Shown piece after piece: positions 18,895-28,173 of a DNA stretch of 64,000 nt (its first letter is position 1; each line of letters opens with the position of its first letter). The notes beneath the pieces were generated by a model. It was not told the DNA's origin and searched no databases. It was given only the letters and a program-made list of their open reading frames with translations. The stretch is from Nocardioides luteus (GTDB taxonomy: Bacteria; Actinomycetota; Actinomycetes; Propionibacteriales; Nocardioidaceae): positions 1 to 64,000 of the forward strand of contig NZ_JZDQ02000003.1 in assembly GCF_000960475.2 (NCBI RefSeq). The letters run 5' to 3'. The position numbers were made by a program, and so were the translations under genes.

Positions 18895-20253
18895 TCAGGC
18901 CTGGAGATGAAGCGGGACGGCGAGGTCGGCGACGATCAGGACAACACCCATCACCAGGAGAGCCGAGGCCACGACGTACGCCACCGGCAGCAGCTTCGCC
19001 GGGTCGGCATGCCCCGGTTCGGGCCGTCGGAAGACCCGGGCGAAGGCGCGGCGGATGCCTTCCCACAGTGCCGTCGCGATGTGACCGCCGTCGAGGGGCA
19101 GCAGCGGGACGAAGTTGAAGATGCCGATGAAGAGGTTGAAGCCACCGACCAGGAACGCGAAGCCGGCGATCTTCTCGCTGACGTCGAAGTCGTCGTGGGT
19201 GGCGATCTCACCGGCGATGCGGCCGCCGCCGACGATGCTGACCGGGCTGTCGGCCGAGCGCTCCTCGACGCCGACGATCGCGAGCGCGACGTGCCAGACC
19301 TTGACCGGAAGGCGCACCAGCGAGTGGACGGCGTTCTCGGCCATCGCGCCCATCTCCTTCAGCACGTAGACCGGACCTTCCTTGGTCGTCACGTCGTGCG
19401 ACTCGGGAGTCATGCCGAAGAAGCCGACCTTCGCGGTCTCGGGGTCGGCGCTGGTGTCGTTGACGTCCTTGACCCGTTCCTGCACGACGGTCTGGGTGTG
19501 CAGCGTCATCCGCTCACCGTCACGCTCGATCACGATGGTCGCGTCACCGTCCATGTTGTTGCGGATCACCTTCTGGGCGACCGACCACGAGGTCAGCTCT
19601 GTGCCGTTGAAGGAGATCAGCTCGTCGCCGGGCTTCAGGCCGGCGTCGGCGGCCGGCGTCGGCTTGTCGCTGGGGCGGCACTCTCGGCCCTGGTCCTCCC
19701 AGCTCAGCAGGCACTCCTGCAGGCTCGAGACGACCGGATGTCCCGCGTTGACGACCTTCTCCTGGACCCCGTAGATGCCGAAGACGCCCCAGAGCACGAA
19801 GAACGCGATCGCGATATTCACCGTGGGCCCGCCGGCCATCACGATGACCTTCTTCCACCACGACATCTTGTAGAAGAGGCGCGGCTCGTCCTCGGGACGG
19901 ATCAGCTCCCACTCGGCCGAGCGGGCGTCGCTGATCAGCTGGGTGAACATGCCGGTGTTGGACTTGCGCACCTTCAGGGCGCCGTCCGCGGTGCGCTCAC
20001 CCAGCTGGTCGGCTCCGGGCGGCAGCATCCCGATGATCTTGACGTAGCCACCGAGCGGGATCGCCTTGAGGCCGTACTCCGTCTCGCCGATCTGCTTGGA
20101 CCACACCGTCGGCCCGAAGCCGATGAAGTACTGGGTGACCTTTCCACCGAACGCCTTCGCCGGGATCATGTGGCCGAGCTCGTGGAGCCCGATCGAGGCG
20201 AGGATCGCGACGATGAAGCCGATCACGGCCAGCGTGTAGAGCACGACACTCAT
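18895..20253 (-). CDS. rseP: M50 site-2 metalloprotease, RseP/Rip1-like
   Basis: This intramembrane zinc protease family cleaves membrane-bound anti-sigma factors and other single-span proteins. The 452-residue protein has HELGH (residues 24-28) in the first membrane span, an FxGFGP-like loop ([10 protein letters not shown]), a membrane span with [12 protein letters not shown], one PDZ domain ([21 protein letters not shown]), and the second zinc-ligand motif LPLDGGH in the C-terminal membrane region. It overlaps dxr by 4 nt. Its substrates in this organism are unknown. The neighbourhood with dxr and ispG is the standard actinobacterial arrangement. Confidence 0.95.
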   Translation of the reverse strand: MSVVLYTLAVIGFIVAILASIGLHELGHMIPAKAFGGKVTQYFIGFGPTVWSKQIGETEYGLKAIPLGGYVKIIGMLPPGADQLGERTADGALKVRKSNTGMFTQLISDARSAEWELIRPEDEPRLFYKMSWWKKVIVMAGGPTVNIAIAFFVLWGVFGIYGVQEKVVNAGHPVVSSLQECLLSWEDQGRECRPSDKPTPAADAGLKPGDELISFNGTELTSWSVAQKVIRNNMDGDATIVIERDGERMTLHTQTVVQERVKDVNDTSADPETAKVGFFGMTPESHDVTTKEGPVYVLKEMGAMAENAVHSLVRLPVKVWHVALAIVGVEERSADSPVSIVGGGRIAGEIATHDDFDVSEKIAGFAFLVGGFNLFIGIFNFVPLLPLDGGHIATALWEGIRRAFARVFRRPEPGHADPAKLLPVAYVVASALLVMGVVLIVADLAVPLHLQA

Positions 20254-21359
20254 TTCTGGGTCTCCAGGATCCGAGCGGCTTCCTCGCGCGCCCAGGCGTC
20301 GGCGGCGAGCACATCCTCGATGGTGAGGCTGCCTTCCGAGCGTACGCCGTGGTGGGCTGCCATCACCTCCGCAATCGTGTCGACGATGCCGGTGAACGGG
20401 ATCCGGCCGTCGTGGAAGGCGTCCACGCAGACCTCGTTGGCGGCGTTGTAGACGGCGGGGTGGGTGCCGCCGCGGGTGCCGGCCTCGCGGGCCAGCCGCA
20501 CCGCGGGGAAGGCACCGTCGTCGAGCGGCTCGAAGCGCCAGTCGGCGGCCTTGGTCCAGTCGATCGGCGTCTCGGCGTCGGCCACCCGCTCGGGCCAGGC
20601 CATCCCCATCGAGATCGGCACCAGCATCGTCGGCAGCCCGAGCTGGGCGACGACGGCGCCGTCGGTGAACTCGACCATCGAGTGGATGTACTGCTGCGGG
20701 TGGACGACGACGTCGATCCGGTCGAAGGGTACGTCGAAGAGCAGATGCGCCTCGATGACCTCCAGCCCCTTGTTGACCAGGGTGGCGGAGTTGGTGGTGA
20801 TCACCCGCCCCATCGCGAAGTTGGGGTGCCGGAGCGCCTGCGCCGGGGTGACCTGGGCGAGCTCGTCGCGCGAACGGCCGCGGAACGGGCCGCCGGAGGC
20901 GGTGAGCACGAGCTTGCGCACCTCGTTCGGGGAGCCCGCGCGCAGCGACTGCGCGATCGCGGAGTGCTCGGAGTCGACCGGGACGATCTGCCCCTCGCGC
21001 GCGACCCGCTTGACCAGCGGCCCACCGATGATCAGCGACTCCTTGTTGGCCAGGCCGAGGGTGTTGCCGGCCTCCAGCGCGGCCAGCGTCGGACGGAGCC
21101 CGACGGCGCCGGTGATGCCGTTGAGCACCACGTCGGCCGGCTGCGCGGCGGCCTCGGCCGAGGCCTCCTCCCCCAGCCCGGAGAATTTCGGGGCGAACTC
21201 GGCCACCTGGGCTTCGAACAGCTCCTTGTTGGACCCGCCGGCGGTCAGCCCGACGACCCGGAACCGGTCCGGGTTGGCCCGCACCAGGTCGAGCGCCTGG
21301 GTGCCGATGGACCCGGTCGAGCCGAGGATCACCACGTCGCGTGGTCGCTGATCGTTCAC
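20250..21359 (-). CDS. dxr: 1-deoxy-D-xylulose-5-phosphate reductoisomerase
   Basis: Dxr makes MEP from DXP with NADPH, the first committed step of the MEP isoprenoid pathway. The 369-residue protein shows the NADPH loop GSTGSIGTQALDL, GLANKESLIIGG, the metal/substrate segment VPVDSEHSAIAQ, the flexible loop LTASGGPFRG and PQQYIHSMVEF. The GTG start at 21359 follows a GGGAG site, giving the expected VNDQRPRDVVILGSTGS start. The stop overlaps the rseP start (ATGA). A long accessory region of about 21 kb lies upstream, between dxr and the cdsA/rlmN side of the block. Confidence 0.96.
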   Translation of the reverse strand: MNDQRPRDVVILGSTGSIGTQALDLVRANPDRFRVVGLTAGGSNKELFEAQVAEFAPKFSGLGEEASAEAAAQPADVVLNGITGAVGLRPTLAALEAGNTLGLANKESLIIGGPLVKRVAREGQIVPVDSEHSAIAQSLRAGSPNEVRKLVLTASGGPFRGRSRDELAQVTPAQALRHPNFAMGRVITTNSATLVNKGLEVIEAHLLFDVPFDRIDVVVHPQQYIHSMVEFTDGAVVAQLGLPTMLVPISMGMAWPERVADAETPIDWTKAADWRFEPLDDGAFPAVRLAREAGTRGGTHPAVYNAANEVCVDAFHDGRIPFTGIVDTIAEVMAAHHGVRSEGSLTIEDVLAADAWAREEAARILETQK

Positions 21360-21438
21360 CCGCCCATTCTCCCAGCAGAGGCTGAGAGGGCGCCAAGCGG
21401 CCGCCGTCGCGCGCCGAAAAACTTCAGGGGAAATAGCA

Positions 21439-21472
21439 ACAGCCCCGGACTCCCCCACGGGTCCAGGGCTGT
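21439..21472 (-). terminator. Hairpin between the acyltransferase gene and dxr
   Basis: Arms ACAGCCCCGGAC and GTCCAGGGCTGT pair with one mismatch around a 10-nt loop. On the minus strand a TTGCTATTT stretch follows. It lies about 95 nt past the acyltransferase stop and likely separates it from dxr. The DNA between (21473-21564) is unusually AT-rich for this window and holds no gene. Confidence 0.7.
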
Positions 21473-21564
21473 GCATGAAACGTTTTGCAACGTCTGGCCA
21501 CAATTAAGCCACAAAGATGCACGCGAAAGCAAATCCTGAAACGCGGGTCCCAGTTAAATCTGCA

Positions 21565-23601
21565 TCAGATCAAGGGGGCGAGGATGACACCGAGCCGCGG
21601 CGCGACGTGGCGGACCCACGACCGGGTCAGGTGCGAGTCGTCGTAGTAGGTGACCTTCTCCCCCACGACCAGCGGGCAGCGGTCCTCGGCGCACACGAAA
21701 CGCTGGGTGTCGACGTACGTCGCCTCGGTGCCCTTCAGGGCCGCCTCGGTGAGCTCGTTGCTGCTGGTCTCGCGCGAGTCCGGGTCACTGAGGCAGGAAC
21801 GCTGGTCGGCCTCGGGGGCGCTGAGGCAGTCGGCGGGGTTGTGGTCGACCTTGGGTACGTCGCCGAGGACGACCACCCGCTCGGAGATCTCCCGGTAGGC
21901 CGTCACCGTGCTGCGCACCGCCTTCGACCACTGCTCGTCGCGGCTCATCCCGTCGTAGGTCTTGGGCATGAAGAGCTGACCGCGGGCCGTCGAGACGATG
22001 GCGTCGGGGTCGAGGCGCCGGAGGCGGTCCGCGGTCCAGGCGCGGAAGTCGTCGCACTCGGCCTGGGTCATCTTCTTGCCGCGGTGCTGGACCGGGTAGG
22101 GCGCACAGCCGACCTTCACGACCGGCACGACCCGGAAGCCGTTCTCCTTGCCGAGGTCGTCGAAGGCGGTCAGCCACATGCCGGCATGGGAGTCGCCCAC
22201 GACGGCGACGGTCTTCTTCGCGTCCGTGTCACCGAGGGTGCAGTCGGCGGCGCGGGTGTCGCCGTAGTTGGCGTAGCAGTCGCCGTAGGTCTTCTGCCAC
22301 CGGTCCTCGGTGATGTCCTCGCCGAGCACCGCCGGCGGGATCGGACCGCCGCGGTCGGCGATCTCGAGCGCGGCGCGGAGCTCACGCTGGACCTGCGGCG
22401 GGCCGCCGGTCTCGGCGGCGGTGTCGGGCACCTCGTTGGCCGCGAACCACGCCTGCGCCTCGGCGACCCGCTCCTTCTCGGTGTACGCCGCATAGCCGGT
22501 CGTCAGCCAGCCGCTGCCGACCGCGAGCACGAGCGCGACCGGCCACAGGCCCAGCGAGCGCAGCCCGTGGGAGAGCACGGGCACCTGCTTGCGCTGGAAC
22601 GGCAGCTCGACGAAGCGGTGGCTCAGCGCGGAGAGCAGCAGCGCGGCGGCGACCGCGACCGTCATCTCCAGGGCGGCGCTGCCGAGATGGAGAGCCTCCG
22701 GGACGAGCACGGCCAGCGGCCAGTGCCACAGGTAGAGCGAGTAGGAGATGTCGCCGACGTAGCGCAGCGGGCGGACCGCGAGCAGCTTCGCGGTCGGGGC
22801 GTCGGCTCCGGAGGCGAGCAGCGCGACGGTGCCGAGGGTGGGCACCAGCGCCTGCCAGCCGGGGAACGGGGTGGCCTCGCTGAACACGACGGTCGAGACG
22901 AGGATCGCGGCTGCCCCACCGAGGCCGGCCGCGGCACTCGCGGCGCCCTTGAGCCGGCCGCCCCAGCAGGCCAGCAGCGCCCCGGCGGCGAGCTCGTAGG
23001 CACGCGCGGGCGTGGAGAAGTAGGCGGCGGTGGGGTTCTCGCCGGTGGCATGGACCGACCAGGCCAGGCTCGCGACCGCGATCACCGCGGCGACGATCGT
23101 GAAGCCCCTGCGGCCGAGCCTGGGGATGAGCAGGAGCGCCAGCACCGGCCAGACCAGGTAGAACTGCTCCTCGACCGAGAGTGACCAGTAGTGCTGGAAG
23201 GGCGAGGGCTCGCTGGGCTGGAAGTACTGCACGCCCTCGGCGGCGAAGTGCACGTTGGCCAGGAAGAACGCGGCCCAGGTGCCGTCGGAGGCCGCGTCGG
23301 AGAGCCGGGTGGTGGGCAGCTGCCAGGCGGCGTACGCCAGGACGACCAGGATCACGAGGGTGGCCGCCGGCAGGATGCGACGGGCACGGCGCGCGTAGAA
23401 CTGCGGGATGCTGACCGTGCCGGACTCGCCGGCCTCACGCAGCAGCAGCGTGGTGATCAGGAAGCCGGAGAGCACGAAGAAGACGTCGACGCCGACGAAG
23501 CCGCCCTCGGTGTGCGGGACCCCCGCATGGGCAGCGACGACCAGGCCTACGGCAACGGCCCGGAGACCTTGGACATCTGTCCGCCATCGCTTGGCTGACA
23601 T
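21565..23601 (-). CDS. OafA/YrhL-type acyltransferase with C-terminal SGNH domain
   Basis: The 678-residue membrane protein starts with an acyltransferase-3 domain of about ten spans (DVQGLRAVAVGLVVAAHAG, GFVGVDVFFVLSGFLITTLL, YARRARRILPAATLV, YWSLSVEEQFYLVWPVL). After a linker comes an extracytoplasmic SGNH hydrolase domain with GDSHAGMW as the nucleophile block and DDSHLT as the C-terminal His block. Proteins of this build move acyl groups, often acetyl, onto surface polysaccharide, peptidoglycan or lipids. The acceptor here is unknown. It stands alone in the accessory region between dxr and rlmN, with a terminator on its 3' side. Confidence 0.93.
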   Translation of the reverse strand: MSAKRWRTDVQGLRAVAVGLVVAAHAGVPHTEGGFVGVDVFFVLSGFLITTLLLREAGESGTVSIPQFYARRARRILPAATLVILVVLAYAAWQLPTTRLSDAASDGTWAAFFLANVHFAAEGVQYFQPSEPSPFQHYWSLSVEEQFYLVWPVLALLLIPRLGRRGFTIVAAVIAVASLAWSVHATGENPTAAYFSTPARAYELAAGALLACWGGRLKGAASAAAGLGGAAAILVSTVVFSEATPFPGWQALVPTLGTVALLASGADAPTAKLLAVRPLRYVGDISYSLYLWHWPLAVLVPEALHLGSAALEMTVAVAAALLLSALSHRFVELPFQRKQVPVLSHGLRSLGLWPVALVLAVGSGWLTTGYAAYTEKERVAEAQAWFAANEVPDTAAETGGPPQVQRELRAALEIADRGGPIPPAVLGEDITEDRWQKTYGDCYANYGDTRAADCTLGDTDAKKTVAVVGDSHAGMWLTAFDDLGKENGFRVVPVVKVGCAPYPVQHRGKKMTQAECDDFRAWTADRLRRLDPDAIVSTARGQLFMPKTYDGMSRDEQWSKAVRSTVTAYREISERVVVLGDVPKVDHNPADCLSAPEADQRSCLSDPDSRETSSNELTEAALKGTEATYVDTQRFVCAEDRCPLVVGEKVTYYDDSHLTRSWVRHVAPRLGVILAPLI

Positions 23602-23742
23602 GTGGGGTGCACCTCGTGTGGGGGTCGGCTGCTTCCATCGCTGGGTCCGAGTCGCGGAGGTGCGCGAAACGGGCCCTCGATGCTTTCACGGACATGGTCT
23701 GCTCGCACATCGAGGGTCGCCGGTCGGCCTGTTCGTTCGGTG

Positions 23743-25185
23743 TCAGCCCCCGATGTAGGACATCACGTGCTTGATCCGGGTGTAGTCCTCGAACCCGTAG
23801 ACCGAGAGGTCCTTGCCGTAGCCGGAGTGCTTGAAGCCGCCGTGGGGCATCTCGGAGATGTAGGGGATGTGGGTGTTGATCCACACCACGCCGAAGTCGA
23901 GGCGCTTGCTGACCCGCAGCGCGGTGGCGTGGTCGGTGGTCCACACGCTCGAGCCGAGGCCGTAGTCGACGTCGTTGGCGTACCGGAGCGCCTCGGCCTC
24001 GTCGGCGAACCGCTGCACGGTGATCACCGGGCCGAAGATCTCCTGCTGGATCTGCTCGTCGTCCTGGCGCAGGCCGGCCAGGACGGTGGGCTGGTAGAAG
24101 TAGCCGTTCTCGCCGCCCTCCACCCGTGCCGGCGCTCCCCCGGCCGCGATCGTGGCGTGGTCCGGGAGCCGCTCGACCATGCCTGCGACCCGGGCGAGCT
24201 GACCGGGGTTGTTGAGCGCGCCGACGTCGCGGTTGTCTTCCGGGAGCCCGACCGTGGTGCTGCGGGCAGCCTCGGCGAGGGCGGCGACGAACTCGTCGTG
24301 GATGCCGGCCTGCACCAGCACCCGGGTCGCGGCGGTGCAGTCCTGGCCGGCGTTGAAGTAGCCCGCGGCGGCGATGCCCGCGACGGCTTTGTCGATGTCG
24401 GCGTCGTCGAAGACGATCACCGGCGCCTTGCCGCCGAGCTCGAGGTGGACGCGCTTGACGTCGGCCGCGGCGCTCGCGGCGACCTCCATGCCGGCGCGCA
24501 CCGAGCCGGTGATGGCGACCATCTGCGGCGTCCTGTGCCGGATCAGGGCACGGCCGGTGTCGCGATCCCCGGTGACGAGGTTGAGCACCCCGGGCGGCAG
24601 GAACTCCTGGGCGAGCTCGGCCAGCAGCGAGGAGCTGGCCGGGGTGGTGTCGGAGGGTTTGAGCACGACCGTGTTGCCGGCGGCGAGCGCAGGGGCGATC
24701 TTCCACGACATCATCGCGAGGGGGTAGTTCCAGGGCGTGACCTGCCCGATCACGCCGATCGGCTCGCGGCGGATCCAGGAGGTGTGGTCGGCCAGGTACT
24801 CGCCTGCGCTCTTGCCCTCCAGGGTCCGGGCGGCACCCGCGAAGAAGCGGAAGTGGTCGATCGTCGGGGGCAGCTCCTCCTCCAGGGTCAGCTGGAACGG
24901 CTTGCCGGTGTCCTTGACCTCCACCGCGGTCAGCTCCTCGGCCCGGGCCTCCATCGCGTCGGCGATCCGGAGCAGCGCCAGGCTGCGCTCCTGGGGCGTG
25001 GTCTCGCCCCAGGTCTCGAAGGCGGATGCTGCTGCTGCGTACGCCCTGTCGACGTCGGCCTCCCCTGACATCGGGGCCTGCGCGTAGACCTCGCCGGTGG
25101 CGGGGTCGACGACGTCGTACGTCGCGGCGTCGGCTGCCTCGCACAGCTCGCCGGCGATCACGTTCCTGAAGGTCTGATCAGCCAT
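23743..25185 (-). CDS. Aldehyde dehydrogenase, gamma-aminobutyraldehyde dehydrogenase-like
   Basis: The 480-residue NAD(P)-dependent aldehyde dehydrogenase has the cofactor segment GQVTPWNYPLAMMSWKIAPALAAGN, the general-base Glu in LELGGKAPVIV, catalytic Cys in AGQDCTAATRV and the EIFGPVITV motif. The C-terminal HIPYISEMPHGGFKHSGYGKDLS region and the Ala/Asp-rich active-site surroundings resemble PatD-type 4-aminobutyraldehyde dehydrogenases. Context supports this: it is divergent from a class III aminotransferase of the putrescine/GABA type, with 117 nt between starts. It probably oxidises the aminoaldehyde made by that enzyme. Confidence 0.85.
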   Translation of the reverse strand: MADQTFRNVIAGELCEAADAATYDVVDPATGEVYAQAPMSGEADVDRAYAAAASAFETWGETTPQERSLALLRIADAMEARAEELTAVEVKDTGKPFQLTLEEELPPTIDHFRFFAGAARTLEGKSAGEYLADHTSWIRREPIGVIGQVTPWNYPLAMMSWKIAPALAAGNTVVLKPSDTTPASSSLLAELAQEFLPPGVLNLVTGDRDTGRALIRHRTPQMVAITGSVRAGMEVAASAAADVKRVHLELGGKAPVIVFDDADIDKAVAGIAAAGYFNAGQDCTAATRVLVQAGIHDEFVAALAEAARSTTVGLPEDNRDVGALNNPGQLARVAGMVERLPDHATIAAGGAPARVEGGENGYFYQPTVLAGLRQDDEQIQQEIFGPVITVQRFADEAEALRYANDVDYGLGSSVWTTDHATALRVSKRLDFGVVWINTHIPYISEMPHGGFKHSGYGKDLSVYGFEDYTRIKHVMSYIGG

Positions 25186-25261
25186 GCGGTAGAGACTAAC
25201 TCCTTCCTGTAACAGCGATGTCACAACTGAATCCGCAGTGATATTCGCACTTTGGAACGGA

Positions 25262-25273
25262 TTCGCTTGCGAA
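25262..25273. promoter_or_regulatory. Small palindrome in the divergent dehydrogenase/aminotransferase promoter
   Basis: TTCGC-TT-GCGAA, followed by an overlapping GCTT/AAGC repeat, lies 30 nt before the aminotransferase start within the 117-nt divergent region. It is a candidate operator for shared control of both genes, perhaps by the Lrp-type regulator at 31226. This rests on position and symmetry alone. Confidence 0.35.
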
Positions 25274-25302
25274 AGCGAGATGCGGTAGGTGACCATGGAG
25301 TC

Positions 25303-26691
25303 ATGACCGGCAACCACGAGCAGCTGCAGCGCGACGCCAAGGACCACCTCTGGATGCACTTCACGAGGCATTCGAGCTACACCGAGGCCGATGTGCCGAT
25401 CATCGCCCGGGGCGAGGGCGCCTACATCTACGACATCGAGGGCAACCGCTACCTGGACGGCCTCGCCGGCCTCTTCGTCACCCAGGTCGGCCACGGGCGC
25501 GCCGAGCTCGCCGAAGCCGGCGCGGAGCAGGCCAAGCAGCTGGCCTTCCACCCGCTGTGGTCCTACGCCCACGAGCCGGCGATCGAGCTCGCCGCCCGGC
25601 TGGCCTCGCTCGCTCCCGGCGACCTGAACCGCGTCTTCTTCACCAACTCCGGCTCCGAGGCCGTCGAGACCGCGTGGAAGCTCGCCAAGAACTACTTCAA
25701 GCTCCGCGGCAAGCCGGGCAAGCACAAGGTGATCGGGCGCAACATCGCCTACCACGGCACCACCCACGGTGCGCTGTCGATCACCGGCCTGGCCGACATC
25801 AAGGCACCGTTCGAACCGCTCGTCCCGAGCACCTTCCGGGTGCCGAACACCAACATCTACCGGGCCTCTGAGATCACCGGCGGGCTGATGGACGGCAGCG
25901 ACCCGGAGGCGTTCGGCCGCTGGTGTGCCGACCAGATCGAGTTCGTGATCCAGGCCGAGGGCCCGGACACGGTCGCCGCGGTCTTCCTCGAGCCCGTGCA
26001 GAACTCGGGCGGCTGCTTCCCGCCTCCCCCGGGCTACTTCCAGCGGGTGCGGGAGATCTGCGACGAGCACGACGTGCTCCTCGTCTCCGACGAGGTCATC
26101 TGCGCCTACGGCCGGCTGGGCACGATGTTCGGCGCGGAGCGCTTCGGCTACGTCCCCGACATGATCACCTCGGCCAAGGGGCTGACCTCGGGCTACGCCC
26201 CGCTGGGCGCCACGATCATCTCCGACAAGCTGATGGCCCCCTTCCTCGAGGGCGAGGAGACCTTCTACCACGGCTACACCTTCGGCGGTCACCCCGTCTC
26301 CACGGCGGTGGCGCTGGCCAACCTCGACCTCTTCGAGGCCGAGGACCTGCTCGGCAACGTACGCCGCAACGAGGCCGCCTTCCGCGCCACGCTGGAGAAG
26401 CTGAAGGACCTGCCGATCGTCGGCGACGTACGCGGCACCGGCTACTTCTACGGCATCGAGCTGGTCAAGGACCGTGGGACCAAGGAGACCTTCACCGCGG
26501 AGGAGTGCGAGCGGATCCTCTACGGGTACGTCTCCAAGGCGCTGTGGTCCGAGGGCCTCTACTGCCGCGCCGACGACCGCGGCGAGCCGGTCATCCAGCT
26601 CTCCCCGCCGCTCACCGTCGGCCAGGCCGAGTTCGACGAGATGGAGCAGATCCTGCGCCGGGTGCTGGAGAAGGCCTCGACGATGCTCTGA
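25303..26691 (+). CDS. Class III PLP aminotransferase, putrescine/omega-amine type
   Basis: The 462-residue fold type I enzyme belongs to the omega-aminotransferase group (SpuC-like). Visible features are HSSYTEADVPIIARGEGAYIYDIEGNRYLDG, NSGSEAVETAWKLAKNYF (cofactor phosphate site), IAYHGTTHGALS, DEVICAYGRLGTMFG (Asp contacting the PLP ring) and the Schiff-base Lys in SAKGLTSGYAPLGA. It likely moves the amino group of putrescine, GABA or a similar amine to pyruvate. The divergent aldehyde dehydrogenase would take the product. The exact amine cannot be told from sequence. The ATG at 25303 gives the family N-terminus. Confidence 0.88.
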   Translation: MTGNHEQLQRDAKDHLWMHFTRHSSYTEADVPIIARGEGAYIYDIEGNRYLDGLAGLFVTQVGHGRAELAEAGAEQAKQLAFHPLWSYAHEPAIELAARLASLAPGDLNRVFFTNSGSEAVETAWKLAKNYFKLRGKPGKHKVIGRNIAYHGTTHGALSITGLADIKAPFEPLVPSTFRVPNTNIYRASEITGGLMDGSDPEAFGRWCADQIEFVIQAEGPDTVAAVFLEPVQNSGGCFPPPPGYFQRVREICDEHDVLLVSDEVICAYGRLGTMFGAERFGYVPDMITSAKGLTSGYAPLGATIISDKLMAPFLEGEETFYHGYTFGGHPVSTAVALANLDLFEAEDLLGNVRRNEAAFRATLEKLKDLPIVGDVRGTGYFYGIELVKDRGTKETFTAEECERILYGYVSKALWSEGLYCRADDRGEPVIQLSPPLTVGQAEFDEMEQILRRVLEKASTML

Positions 26692-26698
26692 CCCGGGG

Positions 26699-28108
26699 TC
26701 AGCCCTGGATCCGTGGCCACGGCGACTGCTCCTCGAGCGCATAGCCGAGCTCGAGGAGCGTCCGCTCGTCGCCGTACGCCGCCGAGAGCTGCACCCCGAT
26801 CGGCAGCCCCTCCTCGCTGAGCGCCATCGGCAGCGAGATCGCCGGCGCCCCGGTGATGTTCTGCAGCGGCGTGAACGCGACGTGCCGGCGGAGCCGGTCG
26901 ACGAGCTCCTCGAACGGCACGTTCGGTGAGAGGTGACCCAGCGGCGGGGTGACGCCGGCGACGACCGGGCACAGCACCACGTCGTGGCGGTCGAAGACGG
27001 CCGCGTACGCCGTCGCAGCCCGGCGCAGGCGGAGCAGGGCCGCGGGCGTCTGCCGCCAGCCGCCGGAGGTGAAGGCGCGGCGCAGGCCGTCGGTGAGCCC
27101 GTCGAGGCGGGCGGTGTCGAGGGTCCGGTCGATGGTCAGCCGGCCCAGGTTGCCGGCGAGGAAGGCGAGCAGGCCCCAGTAGCTGAGGAAGTCGTCGCCG
27201 AAGCGCGCGTCGACGGGGATCGAGACCGGCTCGACGCTGTGGCCCTGCTCCTCCAGCAGGGTGGCGGTCCGTTCCACGGCAGCCTTCGTCGGCGTGTCCA
27301 CGACCGCGTCGGTCACCGACTCCATGATCATCGCGACCCGGAGCCGGCGCCGCGCGGGCCCCTCGACCAGCCCGAGCGGCGGCAGCGCCGGGTTGCGCCA
27401 GTGCCGCTCGAGCGCGGCATGGAAGGTCGCGGTGTCGCGGACTGTGCGGGTCAGCACGCCTTCGCTGACCATGTTGATCGGCAGGGTGCGGGCCATCTCG
27501 CCGTCGAGGTGCCGGCCGCGGCTGGGTTTGAGCCCGACCAGCCCGGCGGCCGCGGCCGGGATCCGGATGGAGCCGCCGCCGTCGTTGGCGTGCGCGACCG
27601 GCACCGCTCCGGCGGCTACCAGGGCGGCCGCGCCTCCGGAGGACGCGCCGACCGAGTGCCGCGTGTTCCAGGGGTTGGGCGTCGGCGGCCCGCTGCGGAA
27701 CTCCGTGGTCGCGTTGAGCCCGAACTCGGGCATCCGGCTCTTGCCGAGCACCGTCATCCCGGTGCTGAGGAACTGGGTCGCGTAGCGCCCGTCGCGGGTG
27801 GCCGGGCGCGCCCGGATCGCCTCCGAGCCGTGGTTGGTCGGCATTCCTCGCAGGTCGGTGTTGTCCTTGAGCAGCGTCGGCACGCCGTGCAGCAGTCCGG
27901 TGTCCTCGGCCGGGCGGCGGGGCGCGTCGTAGGCCTCGTACGCCAGCGCGTGCAGCTGCGGGACCACCGCCCGCATCCGGGCGACCGCCGCCGCCTCGAC
28001 CTCTGTCGCACTCAGCTCGCCGGTCCGGACCAGGCGGGCCAGCTCGACGGCGTCGTGGTCGGCGAGGGCGTCGTCGGTGAAGGCATGGACGCGGGTCGGT
28101 GCGGTCAT
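26699..28108 (-). CDS. Amidase signature enzyme
   Basis: The 469-residue protein has the amidase Ser-cisSer-Lys triad: Lys in LLHGVPTLLKDNTDLRG, then VGASSGGAAALVAAGAVPVAHANDGGGSIRIPAA. The family hydrolyses or transfers small amides. The lack of GatA context makes a catabolic amidase more likely than tRNA amidation. It converges on the aminotransferase (7 nt between stops) and is divergent from a TetR regulator, with a long inverted-repeat operator in the shared promoter. A -10-like TAGACT lies inside that operator on the minus strand, so repression by the TetR protein is the simple model. Confidence 0.9.
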   Translation of the reverse strand: MTAPTRVHAFTDDALADHDAVELARLVRTGELSATEVEAAAVARMRAVVPQLHALAYEAYDAPRRPAEDTGLLHGVPTLLKDNTDLRGMPTNHGSEAIRARPATRDGRYATQFLSTGMTVLGKSRMPEFGLNATTEFRSGPPTPNPWNTRHSVGASSGGAAALVAAGAVPVAHANDGGGSIRIPAAAAGLVGLKPSRGRHLDGEMARTLPINMVSEGVLTRTVRDTATFHAALERHWRNPALPPLGLVEGPARRRLRVAMIMESVTDAVVDTPTKAAVERTATLLEEQGHSVEPVSIPVDARFGDDFLSYWGLLAFLAGNLGRLTIDRTLDTARLDGLTDGLRRAFTSGGWRQTPAALLRLRRAATAYAAVFDRHDVVLCPVVAGVTPPLGHLSPNVPFEELVDRLRRHVAFTPLQNITGAPAISLPMALSEEGLPIGVQLSAAYGDERTLLELGYALEEQSPWPRIQG

Positions 28109-28135
28109 GCCGACAGCGTGCGGGATCTGCCTCGA

Positions 28136-28161
28136 AAAGTCTAGAAGATCTTCCAGACTTT
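28136..28161. promoter_or_regulatory. Operator-like 26-bp inverted repeat between amidase and tetR-type gene
   Basis: The repeat reads AAAGTCTAGAAG then ATCTTCCAGACTTT-like arms, symmetric about 28148/28149 with one mismatched pair. It covers the likely -10 of the amidase (TAGACT, minus strand) and the -35/-10 region of the regulator (TATGCT at 28161-28166, 7 nt before its ATG). This is the position and shape expected for the binding site of the adjacent TetR-family protein. Confidence 0.8.
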
Positions 28162-28173
28162 ATGCTGGCTCCC

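Noticed and set aside
25186..26742. An N-terminal extension of the aldehyde dehydrogenase opposite the aminotransferase gene
   Set aside because: It is the reverse complement of the aminotransferase gene. The dehydrogenase family starts at the ATG at 25185.
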